This document shows, piece after piece, positions 50,146 to 59,353 of a stretch of 64,000 bases of DNA. This DNA comes from Ferrimonas sp048263965 (GTDB lineage Bacteria; Pseudomonadota; Gammaproteobacteria; Enterobacterales; Shewanellaceae), in assembly GCF_048263965.1 (NCBI RefSeq), contig NZ_JBLXDO010000013.1, forward strand, positions 53,669-117,668, written 5' to 3'. Made by a program: the position numbers and the translations under genes. Every line of letters starts with the position of its first letter. The first letter of the stretch is position 1. The notes beneath the pieces are model-generated. The model did no database searches. It worked only from the letters and a program-made list of their open reading frames with translations, and had not been told where the DNA came from.

Positions 50146-51591
50146 CTAGCGTTCTCGCAGCGCGTTGGCCCGGGCACGATTAATGGGTTTCAGCAGGTAA
50201 TCGAGCACAGACTTTTTGCCTGTGAGGATGTCCACCGACGTCATCATGCCGGTGATGATGGGCAGTGGGTTGGCCTCGGGTCCCAGGTAGGCCCGGTCGG
50301 TTTCCACCCGCACCAGGTAAAAGCTGCGACCCTCTTCATCGATAACCGTATCCGGGCTGACGTGCACCACCTTGCCATGCAGGCCACCATAGATGGCAAA
50401 GTCATAGGCGGTCAGCTTGACCACCGCTTCCAGCCCGGTACGGATAAAGGCGATATCCTCCGGCTTGATGCGCGCCTCCACCAGCAGGTTACCCTCCAGG
50501 GGCACAATCTCCACCAGGTTCATCCCCGGCTGAACCACCCCGCCCAGGGTGCTGACGTTGATGGTCTGAATGATGCCGTGCATGGGGGAGACGACCAGGG
50601 TGCGATTGAGTTTATCCTCCAGCCCTACCCGGCTCTCCTCCATCTGATTCAGTTCCGACTCGCTGGTGCTCAGCTCACTCAGGGCATCTGAGCGGGCCTT
50701 GGCCACCATCTCGTACTGTTTCTGAATCAGCTCGGCGGTCTCCTTCTCCACCATGGGGATGGAGAGACGAATCGCTTCCCGTTCGCCGTTGAGATCATTG
50801 AGGCTGCGCTGATCCTGGAGAAACTCGATCTGGGACACCACCCCTTCAATCACCAATGGCCGCTTGAGCTCAATCTCCTCTTCGGCCAGCTCATAGGAGA
50901 TTTTCAGGCTGGCCCCCTTGTTCTTCAGGGCGATCAGCTCATCCCGCTTTTGGTCAACCTGGCCGGAGAACACATCCAGTCCGGCTTCCAGATTATTGAT
51001 TTTGCCCTCCAGAACTTCCCGCTCCCGAGCGACCAGCATGCTGAGTTCCGTGGGCAAGCCGTTAAGGTATACAGAACTGGCCTGCAGGTTGGGGGCGCTG
51101 AACTGGTGAGACTCATGCATCAGCCTGAGGATAGAGGCCTCATCCTTCAGACGGGCGACAATCACCCGCAAGTTATCGTAGGCCTGCTCATTCTCCCTGA
51201 AGGTGGCCTTAAACTGAGTGTCGTCCAGCCTGAGCAGGGGCTGACCGGCTTCCACCTGGTCCCCCTCTTTCACCAGGATGGCATCGACGATCCCCCCTTC
51301 AAGGTTCTGTACCACCTGCAGCTGTTTGGACGGGATCACCTTACCCATGCCAACCGCCACCTCATCGAGTTCGGCGAAGTTGGCCCAGACCAGGGCCACC
51401 ACCACAAACAGGGCGATGCCCCAGAGCAGCAGGCGCGCCCCCTTGGGAGAGGATTCCAGAACCACCGCCATGCGGTCGGAGGTGAACTGCAGGTCCGCTT
51501 CCGGGACATGACTTCCCCGAGAGGAATTGTCGGGGCCAGGGTTGGGCTGCCGCGGTTGTGACTCTGAAGAGTGTCTGTCTTGATGTTCCAT
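50146..51591 (-). CDS. lapC: Type I secretion membrane-fusion protein (HlyD/LapC family)
   Basis: Periplasmic adaptor of the adhesin exporter, 481 residues. A short cytoplasmic N-terminus precedes one membrane helix (LLLWGIALFVVVALVWANFA), then the barrel-sandwich half GKVIPSKQLQVVQNLEGGIV, a long coiled-coil hairpin, and the returning half with VVSPMHGIIQTINVSTLGGVVQPG. The HlyD C-terminal signature around LVEARIKPEDIAFIRTGLEAVVKLTAYDFAIYGGL is intact. The ATG at 51589-51591 follows GGAG by five bases and is preferred to an upstream GTG. It lies 17 bases after lapB and works with LapB and the TolC-like protein at 57914-59206. Confidence 0.94.
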   Translation of the reverse strand: MEHQDRHSSESQPRQPNPGPDNSSRGSHVPEADLQFTSDRMAVVLESSPKGARLLLWGIALFVVVALVWANFAELDEVAVGMGKVIPSKQLQVVQNLEGGIVDAILVKEGDQVEAGQPLLRLDDTQFKATFRENEQAYDNLRVIVARLKDEASILRLMHESHQFSAPNLQASSVYLNGLPTELSMLVAREREVLEGKINNLEAGLDVFSGQVDQKRDELIALKNKGASLKISYELAEEEIELKRPLVIEGVVSQIEFLQDQRSLNDLNGEREAIRLSIPMVEKETAELIQKQYEMVAKARSDALSELSTSESELNQMEESRVGLEDKLNRTLVVSPMHGIIQTINVSTLGGVVQPGMNLVEIVPLEGNLLVEARIKPEDIAFIRTGLEAVVKLTAYDFAIYGGLHGKVVHVSPDTVIDEEGRSFYLVRVETDRAYLGPEANPLPIITGMMTSVDILTGKKSVLDYLLKPINRARANALRER

Positions 51592-51608
51592 AGCTGCTCC
51601 TGCCACTC

Positions 51609-53780
51609 TTACCGGTCAACGTGGAGACGGCCGGAGCGAAGCGCTTCCTGAACCACCTCTTTCGGACCATCGGCCACTATCTTGCCCTTGTCCAGAATGA
51701 TCAGCCTGTCCACCAGTTCCAGCATGGAGGCTTTGTGGGTGATCAGCACCAGGGTGCGATCCTTCAAGCTCTCTTTCATCTTATTCAGGAACCTGGCCTC
51801 CGAGGTGTTATCCATGGAGGAGGTGGGTTCATCCAACATCAGAATCCTGGGCTCCAGCAACAGGGCGCGTGCCAGGGCAACACTCTGACGCTGACCGCCG
51901 GACAGGTTGCTGCCCCGCTCGGCAATGGGCATATCCAGGCCGTCGGGATGCTGACGGACAAACTCCATCACCCCGGCCATCTCCGCCGCATGAACCACCG
52001 CATCGTCGTCGATCCAGGGAACCCCCAGCTTCAGGTTGTCCCTCAGGGTTCCATAGAACAGAGTGATGTCCTGAGGAACAATGCCAATCAGGTGACGCAC
52101 ATGGGTCGGCGAGAGCTGACGAATATCCACATCGTCCAGCAGCACTTCCCCTTCGGTCGGCTCGTAGAAGGCGGTCATCAGGCGCCCCAGGGTGGATTTG
52201 CCTGAACCGATGCGGCCAATGATGCCCACCCGCTCCTTGGGTTTGATGCGGAAGCTGACCCCATTGAGGGCCAGGGTGCGCTGCTCAGGGTAGGCGAAGT
52301 TCACCTGATTGAATCGGATGTGTCCCTCAAGCTGCTCCTTGTGAAGGAAGCGCTTCTCCTCGGGGCGTTCCACCGGCAGCTCCATGATGTCACCCAGCAG
52401 CTTCAAGGCCGATTTGGCCTGGTTGTAACGGGTGGCCAGGGACGCAATCTGAGCCATGGGGGCCAGGGCCCGGGAGGAGAGCATCACACAGGCAATCAGC
52501 CCCCCCATGGAAAGGTCACCCTCCTGAATCAGGTAGACTCCCATGATGATGATCCCCACTGTGGTCATCTGGATGCAGAAGCTGGCCACAGAACTGGCGG
52601 AGGACGCCAGGCGGCGGGTCTTGACGTTCCATTCGGCAATGTGGCCCACGGCCTGCTCCCAGCGCTTTTGCAACTGACCTTCGGCGCCAGCCAGCTTGAT
52701 GCTTTCCAGGCCGGAGAGGGACTCCACCAGGGTGGCGTTCTTAACGCTGGCCATCCGGCTGGACTCCTCCACGCTCTCCCTCAATGGGCGCTGCACCCAG
52801 ATGCTGAAGCCGATGACGATCAACATGGCGGTCAGTGGGATCACCGAGACCCAGCCACCCAGTGCAATGATGATGAAGATAAACAGCAGGCCAAAGGGCA
52901 GATCCAGCAGGGCGGTCACCGTCGCCGAGGTGATAAAGTCCCGGACAGAGTCAAACTCCTGCATATGCTTGGCAAAGGCCCCCACTGAGGAGGGCCGGGC
53001 GGACATCTTGATGGACATCACCTTCTCAAAGATCTGAGACGACAACAGCACATCCGACTTCTTCCCCGCCAGATCGATAAAGTAAGCCCTAAGCTGTTTC
53101 AGCAGGAAGTCGAACAGAAAGACGATGCTGATGCCGATGGCCAGCACCCAGAGGGTGTCCACCGCATTGTTGGGCACCACCCGGTCATACACATTCATCA
53201 CAAACAGCGGACTGGCGATGGCAAACAGGCTGATCAGCAGGGACGCCAGAAACACGTCACGGTAGATCTTCCAGGACTGCTGCAGAGTCCCCCAGAACCA
53301 GTGGCGTCGGTTCACCTTGAGGGAACTGGGAGCCCGCTTGTCATAACGGAACTGCTTCTTCAGGTAGAAGACGTACCCCAGGTACTCCTGCTCGAACTCC
53401 TCCCTGGAGAGGCGAATCTCACCCTCACCCGCTTCCGGACGCACCATCAGGGCAGACTCTGCACTGAGCTCGGTGAGTACCGCCACCTTGCCATCCTCAA
53501 GGAACACGATGGCCGGCAGCAGCAGGTTGTCTATCTGCTCTGATCGGCGACGCAGCAATCTGGCGGATAACCCACCCCGCTTGGCCGCCCGGGGAAGCAG
53601 GTCCGGGGTCAGCCGGTTGTCTTCCAGCGGCAGCCCTGCCCTCAGCTCATCTGCCGAGCTGGGCACCCCATACATTTTGCAGGCGATAAGCAGTGCATCG
53701 AGCAGAGGATCGAAGAAGGTATCTTCCTGAGCGAAGAAATGCCATTTTTGCTCAGGTTCTTTCAGGATTTGGTCTGGCAT
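51609..53780 (-). CDS. lapB: Type I secretion ABC transporter (LapB family)
   Basis: Inner-membrane exporter of the adhesin, 723 residues. The N-terminal domain (about 1-125) has the fold position of a C39 peptidase, but the catalytic cysteine site is missing (FFDPLLDALLIACKMYG), so it is the degenerate C39-like domain typical of RTX adhesin exporters. A six-helix membrane domain follows, then an ATPase with Walker A GRIGSGKST, signature LSGGQRQ and Walker B ILMLDEPTSSMD. The ATG at 53778-53780 is chosen although its ribosome-binding site is poor; a GTG start 21 codons earlier is possible. It is divergent from the small gene at 53864. Confidence 0.94.
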   Translation of the reverse strand: MPDQILKEPEQKWHFFAQEDTFFDPLLDALLIACKMYGVPSSADELRAGLPLEDNRLTPDLLPRAAKRGGLSARLLRRRSEQIDNLLLPAIVFLEDGKVAVLTELSAESALMVRPEAGEGEIRLSREEFEQEYLGYVFYLKKQFRYDKRAPSSLKVNRRHWFWGTLQQSWKIYRDVFLASLLISLFAIASPLFVMNVYDRVVPNNAVDTLWVLAIGISIVFLFDFLLKQLRAYFIDLAGKKSDVLLSSQIFEKVMSIKMSARPSSVGAFAKHMQEFDSVRDFITSATVTALLDLPFGLLFIFIIIALGGWVSVIPLTAMLIVIGFSIWVQRPLRESVEESSRMASVKNATLVESLSGLESIKLAGAEGQLQKRWEQAVGHIAEWNVKTRRLASSASSVASFCIQMTTVGIIIMGVYLIQEGDLSMGGLIACVMLSSRALAPMAQIASLATRYNQAKSALKLLGDIMELPVERPEEKRFLHKEQLEGHIRFNQVNFAYPEQRTLALNGVSFRIKPKERVGIIGRIGSGKSTLGRLMTAFYEPTEGEVLLDDVDIRQLSPTHVRHLIGIVPQDITLFYGTLRDNLKLGVPWIDDDAVVHAAEMAGVMEFVRQHPDGLDMPIAERGSNLSGGQRQSVALARALLLEPRILMLDEPTSSMDNTSEARFLNKMKESLKDRTLVLITHKASMLELVDRLIILDKGKIVADGPKEVVQEALRSGRLHVDR

Positions 53781-53863
53781 ATTAAGGATATGAGCCGCTT
53801 GTTTTTGCCGAAATTTACATATACTTTTTGCTGATGCTAACACTTTTTAAAACAGGACAGTCC

Positions 53864-54220
53864 ATGTTTTATGTGACGCGCAATCCGCAGGGTGAGATTC
53901 AGTCCCTCTCCGACACTGCCCTCTTCGCGGACCAGGAGCAACTTCCCTCTGATCACCCCGATGTTTACGCCTTTCTCCAGCGTAACCATGAGGAGGGCAA
54001 AGAGTACTCCGCACTCTCGCAAAGCGACATGGCCTTTATTCGTGTGCTGGAGGATCTTATCGATCTTCTTACCGATAAAGATCTGATCCAGTTTACCGAA
54101 CTGCCACCGGCCGCTCAGCAGAAACTGCTTGAGCGACGCTCCATGCGAGAAGCCCTCTCCACATTGAGCACCAGTTCCACGCTGATTGCCGACTCAGACA
54201 AGGATGAGATCCTCATCTGA
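53864..54220 (+). CDS. Small conserved acidic protein
   Basis: 118 residues starting MFYVTRNPQGEIQSLS, with a helical core (MAFIRVLEDLIDLLTDKDLIQFTELPPAAQQKLLERRSMREAL) and an acidic end (DSDKDEILI). I recall similar proteins in Shewanella, Vibrio and Pseudomonas, often mislabelled as tryptophan synthase beta-like; there is no real resemblance to that enzyme. ATG with AGGA six bases upstream. It is divergent from lapB (83-base gap) and convergent with lapD (21 bases apart), so it interrupts the adhesin locus on the opposite strand. Function unknown. Confidence 0.78.
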   Translation: MFYVTRNPQGEIQSLSDTALFADQEQLPSDHPDVYAFLQRNHEEGKEYSALSQSDMAFIRVLEDLIDLLTDKDLIQFTELPPAAQQKLLERRSMREALSTLSTSSTLIADSDKDEILI

Positions 54221-54241
54221 CCCGCAAGGGTTATCTGAACA

Positions 54242-56137
54242 CTAGCCTTTGTTGATGTAGCCCTGGAATCCATCGATGCCCGTTTGCTGCAGCTTCTCCA
54301 GCTGAGCCTGGTTCTCCACCACAGTGGCATACACCGGCACTTCCAGGTTGTGCACCGTATTGCAGATCCCCGTCACCAGCATCAGGCTGTCTTCGTCCGT
54401 TCCCCGGCACAGTCCAGGCGCCACCTTCAGATAGGCGGGCTTTAAGCCGGTCACATAGTCCAGGCTGATCCCTGTGGCCCCGACATTATCGAAGCCGAAC
54501 TTGATGGAGAGGGAGTTGAGGATCTGAATAAAGCTCTCCACCAGCTCTCTGTCTCTCTTGAGCTGCTGCTCGGACACCTCGATGACCACCCGACCCAGCT
54601 CCTCTCTGCTCAGGGACGAGAGACGACCGACAAAGCGGGTGTCCCGCATGGAGGAGAGTGAGATATTCAGCGCCTGGGGCGCCCCTTGGGGGGTCGACAG
54701 CACCTTCTTCAGTACCGAGAGATCCAGGGCCACACCCAGGTCAAACTGTTCGATGACCGGCATAAAGGCCCCGGCAGGCATCTGGGTGCCAGACTCATCC
54801 AGCAGCCGCACATAGACCTCATGATGGATCGCCTGGCCATCCAGCTCGGAAAACACCCCCTGAGTTTCCAGGTGGAGCTTGCCCGTGTCGATGCGCTCGC
54901 GCAGCAGGGCCACCCACTCCTGACCGGTTCTCAGTGATCCTTGGGGCATATTATCGGCCCACTTGGCCAGGTTCACCCCTTTGGCTGCCAGTTCAGAGAG
55001 CAGGTTGTCGCTGCGGGTCAGCACACTGGCCTTGGTGTCATCGGCGAGTATGGTGGTTCCGGCCAACAGGAAGATGGCGTCCTGAGGGGCAATGCCATTC
55101 TGCCTCAGGGAAGTGAGTGTCTCCCTGAGCCCCTGCAGCTCAGCGGAGAGGTCGGCCCTGGGCACCGTGGGGATCAGCAGGGCCAGTTCAGCCTCGGACA
55201 TGCGTCCGACCACCACCTCTTCTGAACCAAAGGCCCCTTGCAGAGACTCAATGGACTGGTTCAGCAGCTTGCTCCAGGCACCGTAGCCAAAGCTCTTGCG
55301 GATCTTTTCCGCGTCCAGCAGACGCAGCATCACCAGGGCACCGTGCTTATCGGTATCGGCGATGTTCGCCTCCAGCTCATTCACCAGGTGCTGACGGGTG
55401 GCAATGCCGGTTTCCCCATCCTGTTGCAGTTTTACCCTCATGGTTTCCAACTGCCGTGCATGGCTGGCAAAGCGCTCCTGCAGGATCTTCATCAGATTGT
55501 TCATCACCAGCACCACCCGCTTCAGCTCACGGGTCTTGGGCAGGGGAATACGGTGATCGAAGTCTTTGGCTTCAATGGCTTTCGCCTGAGCCTCGATCTG
55601 ACTGAGGGGGCGAATCAGCAGACGGATCCCCCAGGAGCCAAACAGCGCTGCCGCCAGGAACAGGGAGCCATAGACCAGCAACAGCTGGAAGGTGATCTGC
55701 CACAGCTGCTGCTGAATAAAACCAGGGTGCCCCTCGATGGTCACCAGGGCAGACTCGGTCCAGCCTGTGGTGATGGGCGCTTCAGCCACCACAGAGGGGA
55801 ACGGAAACAGGGTGATAAACCAGGCGGGCACCCCTTCCGGGTTGGCGCTGTTCTCCCTTTCGAATACCCGGTCTACCGCATAGAGCTCAATTCTCATCTT
55901 CCGGTAAAAGGCGCCATCAAATGCCGCGTTCAAAGTACCTTCCACCAGGGTTTCGTCGACAGGATCCAAATAGGGGGACACACTCATTCCCAGAGAGGTG
56001 AGCGCATTTTCCGTATTGGTGTGTAACTGCGCCTGCAGCGATTCTGAGCTGGCCCGGAAATTCACCGCTACCACCGCCACCAGGGAGATAAGCAATGTCA
56101 TCCAGAGCAAAATAAGAAGTTGTCGATAAAGCGTCAT
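54242..56137 (-). CDS. lapD: LapD-like transmembrane c-di-GMP receptor
   Basis: 631 residues in the LapD order. After an N-terminal helix comes a periplasmic domain of about 130 residues with the GW-containing output region (TTGWTESALVTIEGHPGF), a second helix (LLLVYGSLFLAAALFG), HAMP, then degenerate GGDEF and EAL domains. The GGDEF active site is lost (MSEAELALLIP in its place) and the EAL signature is altered (HHEVYVRLL), so it should bind c-di-GMP rather than make or degrade it. When bound, LapD proteins hold LapG and so preserve the adhesin. ATG overlaps the lapG stop by four bases, coupling the two. Last gene of its operon. Confidence 0.92.
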   Translation of the reverse strand: MTLYRQLLILLWMTLLISLVAVVAVNFRASSESLQAQLHTNTENALTSLGMSVSPYLDPVDETLVEGTLNAAFDGAFYRKMRIELYAVDRVFERENSANPEGVPAWFITLFPFPSVVAEAPITTGWTESALVTIEGHPGFIQQQLWQITFQLLLVYGSLFLAAALFGSWGIRLLIRPLSQIEAQAKAIEAKDFDHRIPLPKTRELKRVVLVMNNLMKILQERFASHARQLETMRVKLQQDGETGIATRQHLVNELEANIADTDKHGALVMLRLLDAEKIRKSFGYGAWSKLLNQSIESLQGAFGSEEVVVGRMSEAELALLIPTVPRADLSAELQGLRETLTSLRQNGIAPQDAIFLLAGTTILADDTKASVLTRSDNLLSELAAKGVNLAKWADNMPQGSLRTGQEWVALLRERIDTGKLHLETQGVFSELDGQAIHHEVYVRLLDESGTQMPAGAFMPVIEQFDLGVALDLSVLKKVLSTPQGAPQALNISLSSMRDTRFVGRLSSLSREELGRVVIEVSEQQLKRDRELVESFIQILNSLSIKFGFDNVGATGISLDYVTGLKPAYLKVAPGLCRGTDEDSLMLVTGICNTVHNLEVPVYATVVENQAQLEKLQQTGIDGFQGYINKG

Positions 56138-56838
56138 GGTTGTTTATCCTGTTGCGCCGAACCCTCGGGGACCAGATATTCTGATTGCCTGGTTAAAATA
56201 TCCTGCCATAGGCTGAGGCGCTCCGAGCCCCCCACCATCTTACCGCCGCCCCTGGCCTTAGCCAGCCAGAGGTAATCGGCGTTGAAACTGTAGATAGGAA
56301 TAAGATCCTTTCGCTGCCCCGCAGGCTTGATCTTGGGATCAATGTTATCCAGCACCAGGGGCTCAGCCCCCTTTTTCGGGTAGTAGGTCAATACCATATG
56401 GTGCTGATTAAACTCCACGGCCTTCACATACATCAGCCTCAGCTTGTCCGCCGGGAACCCCATCTCCACCAGGGAGAAGTATTTGGCCAGGGTATAGTCT
56501 TCGCAGTCACCGGCCCCCCGGCCAATAAACTCCACCGGCGTAGCCCAGTAATCCTCCTGCTCCCAGACATAGATGTCGTCGGCAAAAGTGAGCTGGTTGA
56601 AAAAGTCATTGACCGCCTTTAATTGCGACTGCTTTGGCTGAGTTTGATATTTATCCAGCAGCTGCTGCCACTGAACGCCCCTTTCGTAGGCTTCAGTGCC
56701 GTAATTGGATTTAAGAAAGGCGCCAATTTTAGAGAAGTCCAGACCCTGGCCGGCTTTTAACAAGCCGACCCAGAGTATCAGGAGAATAAGGCAGGTGTAT
56801 CTGAACCAATGCATAGATGACGACCCAAAATGCGCCAT
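56134..56838 (-). CDS. lapG: LapG-like periplasmic cysteine protease
   Basis: Transglutaminase-like (DUF920/BTLCP) protease that trims the N-terminus of RTX adhesins and releases them from the cell. 234 residues with an N-terminal signal/anchor (WFRYTCLILLILWVGLL). The triad is Cys112 in GAGDCEDYT, His147 in FNQHHMVL and Asp164 in LVLDNID; spacings agree with known LapG proteases. The acidic residues next to Cys112 (Asp111, Glu113, Asp114) match the calcium site of the family. ATG at 56836-56838 is used; the ATG at 56812-56814 (MHWFRYT) is equally possible. It lies 14 bases after the OmpA-like gene. Confidence 0.93.
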   Translation of the reverse strand: MAHFGSSSMHWFRYTCLILLILWVGLLKAGQGLDFSKIGAFLKSNYGTEAYERGVQWQQLLDKYQTQPKQSQLKAVNDFFNQLTFADDIYVWEQEDYWATPVEFIGRGAGDCEDYTLAKYFSLVEMGFPADKLRLMYVKAVEFNQHHMVLTYYPKKGAEPLVLDNIDPKIKPAGQRKDLIPIYSFNADYLWLAKARGGGKMVGGSERLSLWQDILTRQSEYLVPEGSAQQDKQP

Positions 56839-56852
56839 CTACGCATTCCAGT

Positions 56853-57911
56853 TTACTTTCGAATTCCGACTTTTTCGTTTACCGACAATACTGCCATAAT
56901 CCGGCGATTGGCGGCATGGATTTTTTCGCTGTTGCCTTTAAGCAGAGGGTTGGATTCCCCGTAGCCCTTGGCGGATACCCGAGCGCCATCGATGCCATAG
57001 TCACTGACCAGAATCTCAGACACCGCATCGGCACGACGCTCAGACAGCTGCTGGTTATAGTCGTCCGCGCCGACGGAGGAGGTGTGCCCTTCGATCACCA
57101 CATTGAGCTGAGGGTACTTCTCCATAAACTCGGCCAGCTCTTGGATATCCTCTTTGGATTCAAAGGGCACTTTGGCGCTGTCGTTGGCAAAGTTGACCAT
57201 CAGTCGTTTGGAGACGGTTTCTTCCCTGTACAGGGTGCAGCCGGACGAATCAACGGCGTAATCCACCGGGGTCGCAGGACACTCATCCAGGGAGTCCACC
57301 ACACCGTCACTGTCGGTATCCACAATCACCACAGGAGCGAGCTGCACAATCGGCGCCGGCTTGGGCTCTGACTTATGACCACCAAAGTAGTAACGGATGC
57401 CGATGCCCGCGGTGAAGTCTGAGTAACCCTCATCAAAACCCTGATGCACCATAGCCTCGCCAGTCAGCACCCAGGAGGGAGTCATGTTGTAGCGAATGCC
57501 GAAGCCCAGGTGGGCAGCCTTGGTCGCTTCATTGTCCAGGTCGATGTAATCCGCACCCAGGATGAAATAGTTGCGCTTGTCGTTGATGTGATACAGCAGG
57601 TCCGCGCCGTACCACATGCCAGACTCATCCTCGCCTGCACCGTCGGAGTTCAGATCCGCGTTGGCGGCGGTGAGTCGCCAGGCGAACCTGTCTGAGATAT
57701 CAATGCCCAGCTCCAGTCCGGCCAGGGTGCCGCGGCGAATCTCATTGCCGTTGGCGTCCTTGCGGTCACCATCAAATTCAGCATGTTTCAGCTGGGCGCC
57801 AACAAACCAGCCCTGGCTGGGCTCGATAACACCCTTTTGTGCCCAGGCAGAGGCGCTCATCACCGCAGCGGTCAGTACAGCCACTGTGGTCAGTTTTGTC
57901 TTATGGTGCAT
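56853..57911 (-). CDS. OmpA-family outer-membrane protein
   Basis: 352 residues: signal peptide (MHHKTKLTTVAVLTAAVMSASAWA), an eight-strand-type N-terminal barrel (to about residue 180, ending GIGIRYYFGG), a calcium-type linker DTDSDGVVDSLDECPATP, and an OmpA C-terminal domain (NFANDSAKVP..VVIEGHTSSVGADDYNQQLSERRADAV) that should bind peptidoglycan. It sits between the TolC-like gene (2-base gap) and lapG, as in the Shewanella bpfA locus as I remember it. It probably stabilises the envelope around the secretion complex; a direct role is unproven. Confidence 0.92.
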   Translation of the reverse strand: MHHKTKLTTVAVLTAAVMSASAWAQKGVIEPSQGWFVGAQLKHAEFDGDRKDANGNEIRRGTLAGLELGIDISDRFAWRLTAANADLNSDGAGEDESGMWYGADLLYHINDKRNYFILGADYIDLDNEATKAAHLGFGIRYNMTPSWVLTGEAMVHQGFDEGYSDFTAGIGIRYYFGGHKSEPKPAPIVQLAPVVIVDTDSDGVVDSLDECPATPVDYAVDSSGCTLYREETVSKRLMVNFANDSAKVPFESKEDIQELAEFMEKYPQLNVVIEGHTSSVGADDYNQQLSERRADAVSEILVSDYGIDGARVSAKGYGESNPLLKGNSEKIHAANRRIMAVLSVNEKVGIRK

Positions 57912-57913
57912 GA

Positions 57914-59206
57914 TTAGCGCACTCCCAGAGTTTCGTTCAATTGTCCCATCGCGTTGAGGATCCTCACTTTGGAGGCCTCGTAGTCGTAATCTGCCTGGAT
58001 GTAGCTCTGACCGGCAGTAAACACCTCGTTCTCAGAATCCAGCATGTCCAACAGGGTGCGCTTACCCAGGTTGAACTCCTTTCGGTAAGCGTTGCGGGTT
58101 GCGATGGTGGTCTTCTTGTAACCGGAGAGGAAGTTGCGCTGACGGCCCAGAACGTCGTAGGCCACCCAGGCCAGTCTCAGCCCTTGCTCTGCCTGGCGAG
58201 TGGCATCGTCAGAGATGGCAAAGGCCTGATCCAGTTGCTTGGCTGCCTGGCGGGTGGAGGCCTTATCGCGGCCACCGTTGAACAGGTTCCAACGCATCTC
58301 GACCACGGCACGATAATCGTTGTTCAGGCCGCGAATGCCGCTGAGGTTGTCACCGTAATTTCCCTTAAGAACCAGATCAAACTCTGGGTAGTTGGACGCC
58401 TTGGAGCCCTTGAGTTGGAAGCGGGTCTCTTCGATGTCAGAGCGGGCCGCCGCCAGAGTGGGGTTGTTCTCCAGCATAATCTGCAGGCCCTGCTCCATAG
58501 TGGCAGGCAGTACGGTGGAGCTGATGCCAAACTCTTCCATCTTCTGAGGGGCCAGTTCCCCCACCTGACGCTGATACAGTGTCTCTGCATCAATCAAGTT
58601 ATTCTGGGCAGACAACACATTGGCGTGGGCGTTGTTCAGCCGGCTCTCAATCTGAGACAGGTCAGAAGAGGTACCCACGCCGCGATCAACCCGGCTTTTG
58701 ATCTGCTCATAGATGGTCTGGTGGTTGCTGAGGATCTGCTCAGCCAACTCCAGCAATTGACGCTGCTTCTGAACCTCAAGGTAAGCCTGGCTGACAGAGA
58801 GGGCCAGATTCTCCAGGGTCGCATCCAGCTCATGACGGCGCGCCTGGGTAAAGGAGTGGGTGCGATCCACATTGTTCTCTGTGCTGAAGCCATCAAACAG
58901 CATCTGACGAACCTCAAACCCCACCTGATTGCGTCTCCAGGTGTCGTGCTCCTCGCCGCGGCTGCGGGTGGAGTTGTTGTCCACCACCTCAAACCCCCAG
59001 TCACCGGTCACTTCCACTGTCGGCAGATAGCCGCCCTTGGCGCCCTCGGTTTGCCACTCACCCTCTTCGACACGGGCCTGGCCCTGTCTGACATCGGGGT
59101 GGTTTTGCAGTGCCTTGAACACGGCCTCTGGCAGAGTGACAGCCTGAGCTTGAAGCGCTATCCCACAGGAGAGGAACAGCGGTATTGAAATGAGTCGGAG
59201 TTTCAT
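57914..59206 (-). CDS. TolC-family outer-membrane secretion protein (AggA/LapE-like)
   Basis: Outer-membrane channel of the type I system, 430 residues. Signal peptide (MKLRLISIPLFLSCGIALQAQA), then the duplicated TolC pattern: VTLPEAVFKALQNHPDVRQGQARVEEGEWQTEGAKGGYLPTVEVTG in the first repeat and a second half with FQLKGSKASNYPEFDLVLKGNYGDN. The helical barrel is rich in Gln and Ala. Follows the adhesin gene after 147 bases and is followed by the OmpA-like gene with two bases between. It corresponds to AggA of Shewanella biofilm loci. Confidence 0.94.
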   Translation of the reverse strand: MKLRLISIPLFLSCGIALQAQAVTLPEAVFKALQNHPDVRQGQARVEEGEWQTEGAKGGYLPTVEVTGDWGFEVVDNNSTRSRGEEHDTWRRNQVGFEVRQMLFDGFSTENNVDRTHSFTQARRHELDATLENLALSVSQAYLEVQKQRQLLELAEQILSNHQTIYEQIKSRVDRGVGTSSDLSQIESRLNNAHANVLSAQNNLIDAETLYQRQVGELAPQKMEEFGISSTVLPATMEQGLQIMLENNPTLAAARSDIEETRFQLKGSKASNYPEFDLVLKGNYGDNLSGIRGLNNDYRAVVEMRWNLFNGGRDKASTRQAAKQLDQAFAISDDATRQAEQGLRLAWVAYDVLGRQRNFLSGYKKTTIATRNAYRKEFNLGKRTLLDMLDSENEVFTAGQSYIQADYDYEASKVRILNAMGQLNETLGVR

Positions 59207-59314
59207 AGTTCCCTACAAATTTTCTGTTATTAACCTGATGGCAGAGATCCCCTCTACCCCAGTAAAAAAGCTGCGGGCAGCCTCGCCGCCCAGCCCCTGA
59301 AACAGTGCCTGCAC

Positions 59315-59343
59315 GGGCCTCTCAGCTTCAGCCGGAGAGGCCC
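59315..59343 (-). other. Stem-loop between adhesin and TolC-like gene
   Basis: A perfect 9-bp inverted repeat (59315-59323 with 59335-59343) with an 11-base loop, ten bases after the adhesin stop. There is no minus-strand T-run, so partial termination or RNA protection that sets the adhesin-to-exporter ratio is plausible. Confidence 0.55.
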
Positions 59344-59353
59344 CTCAAGGTAC

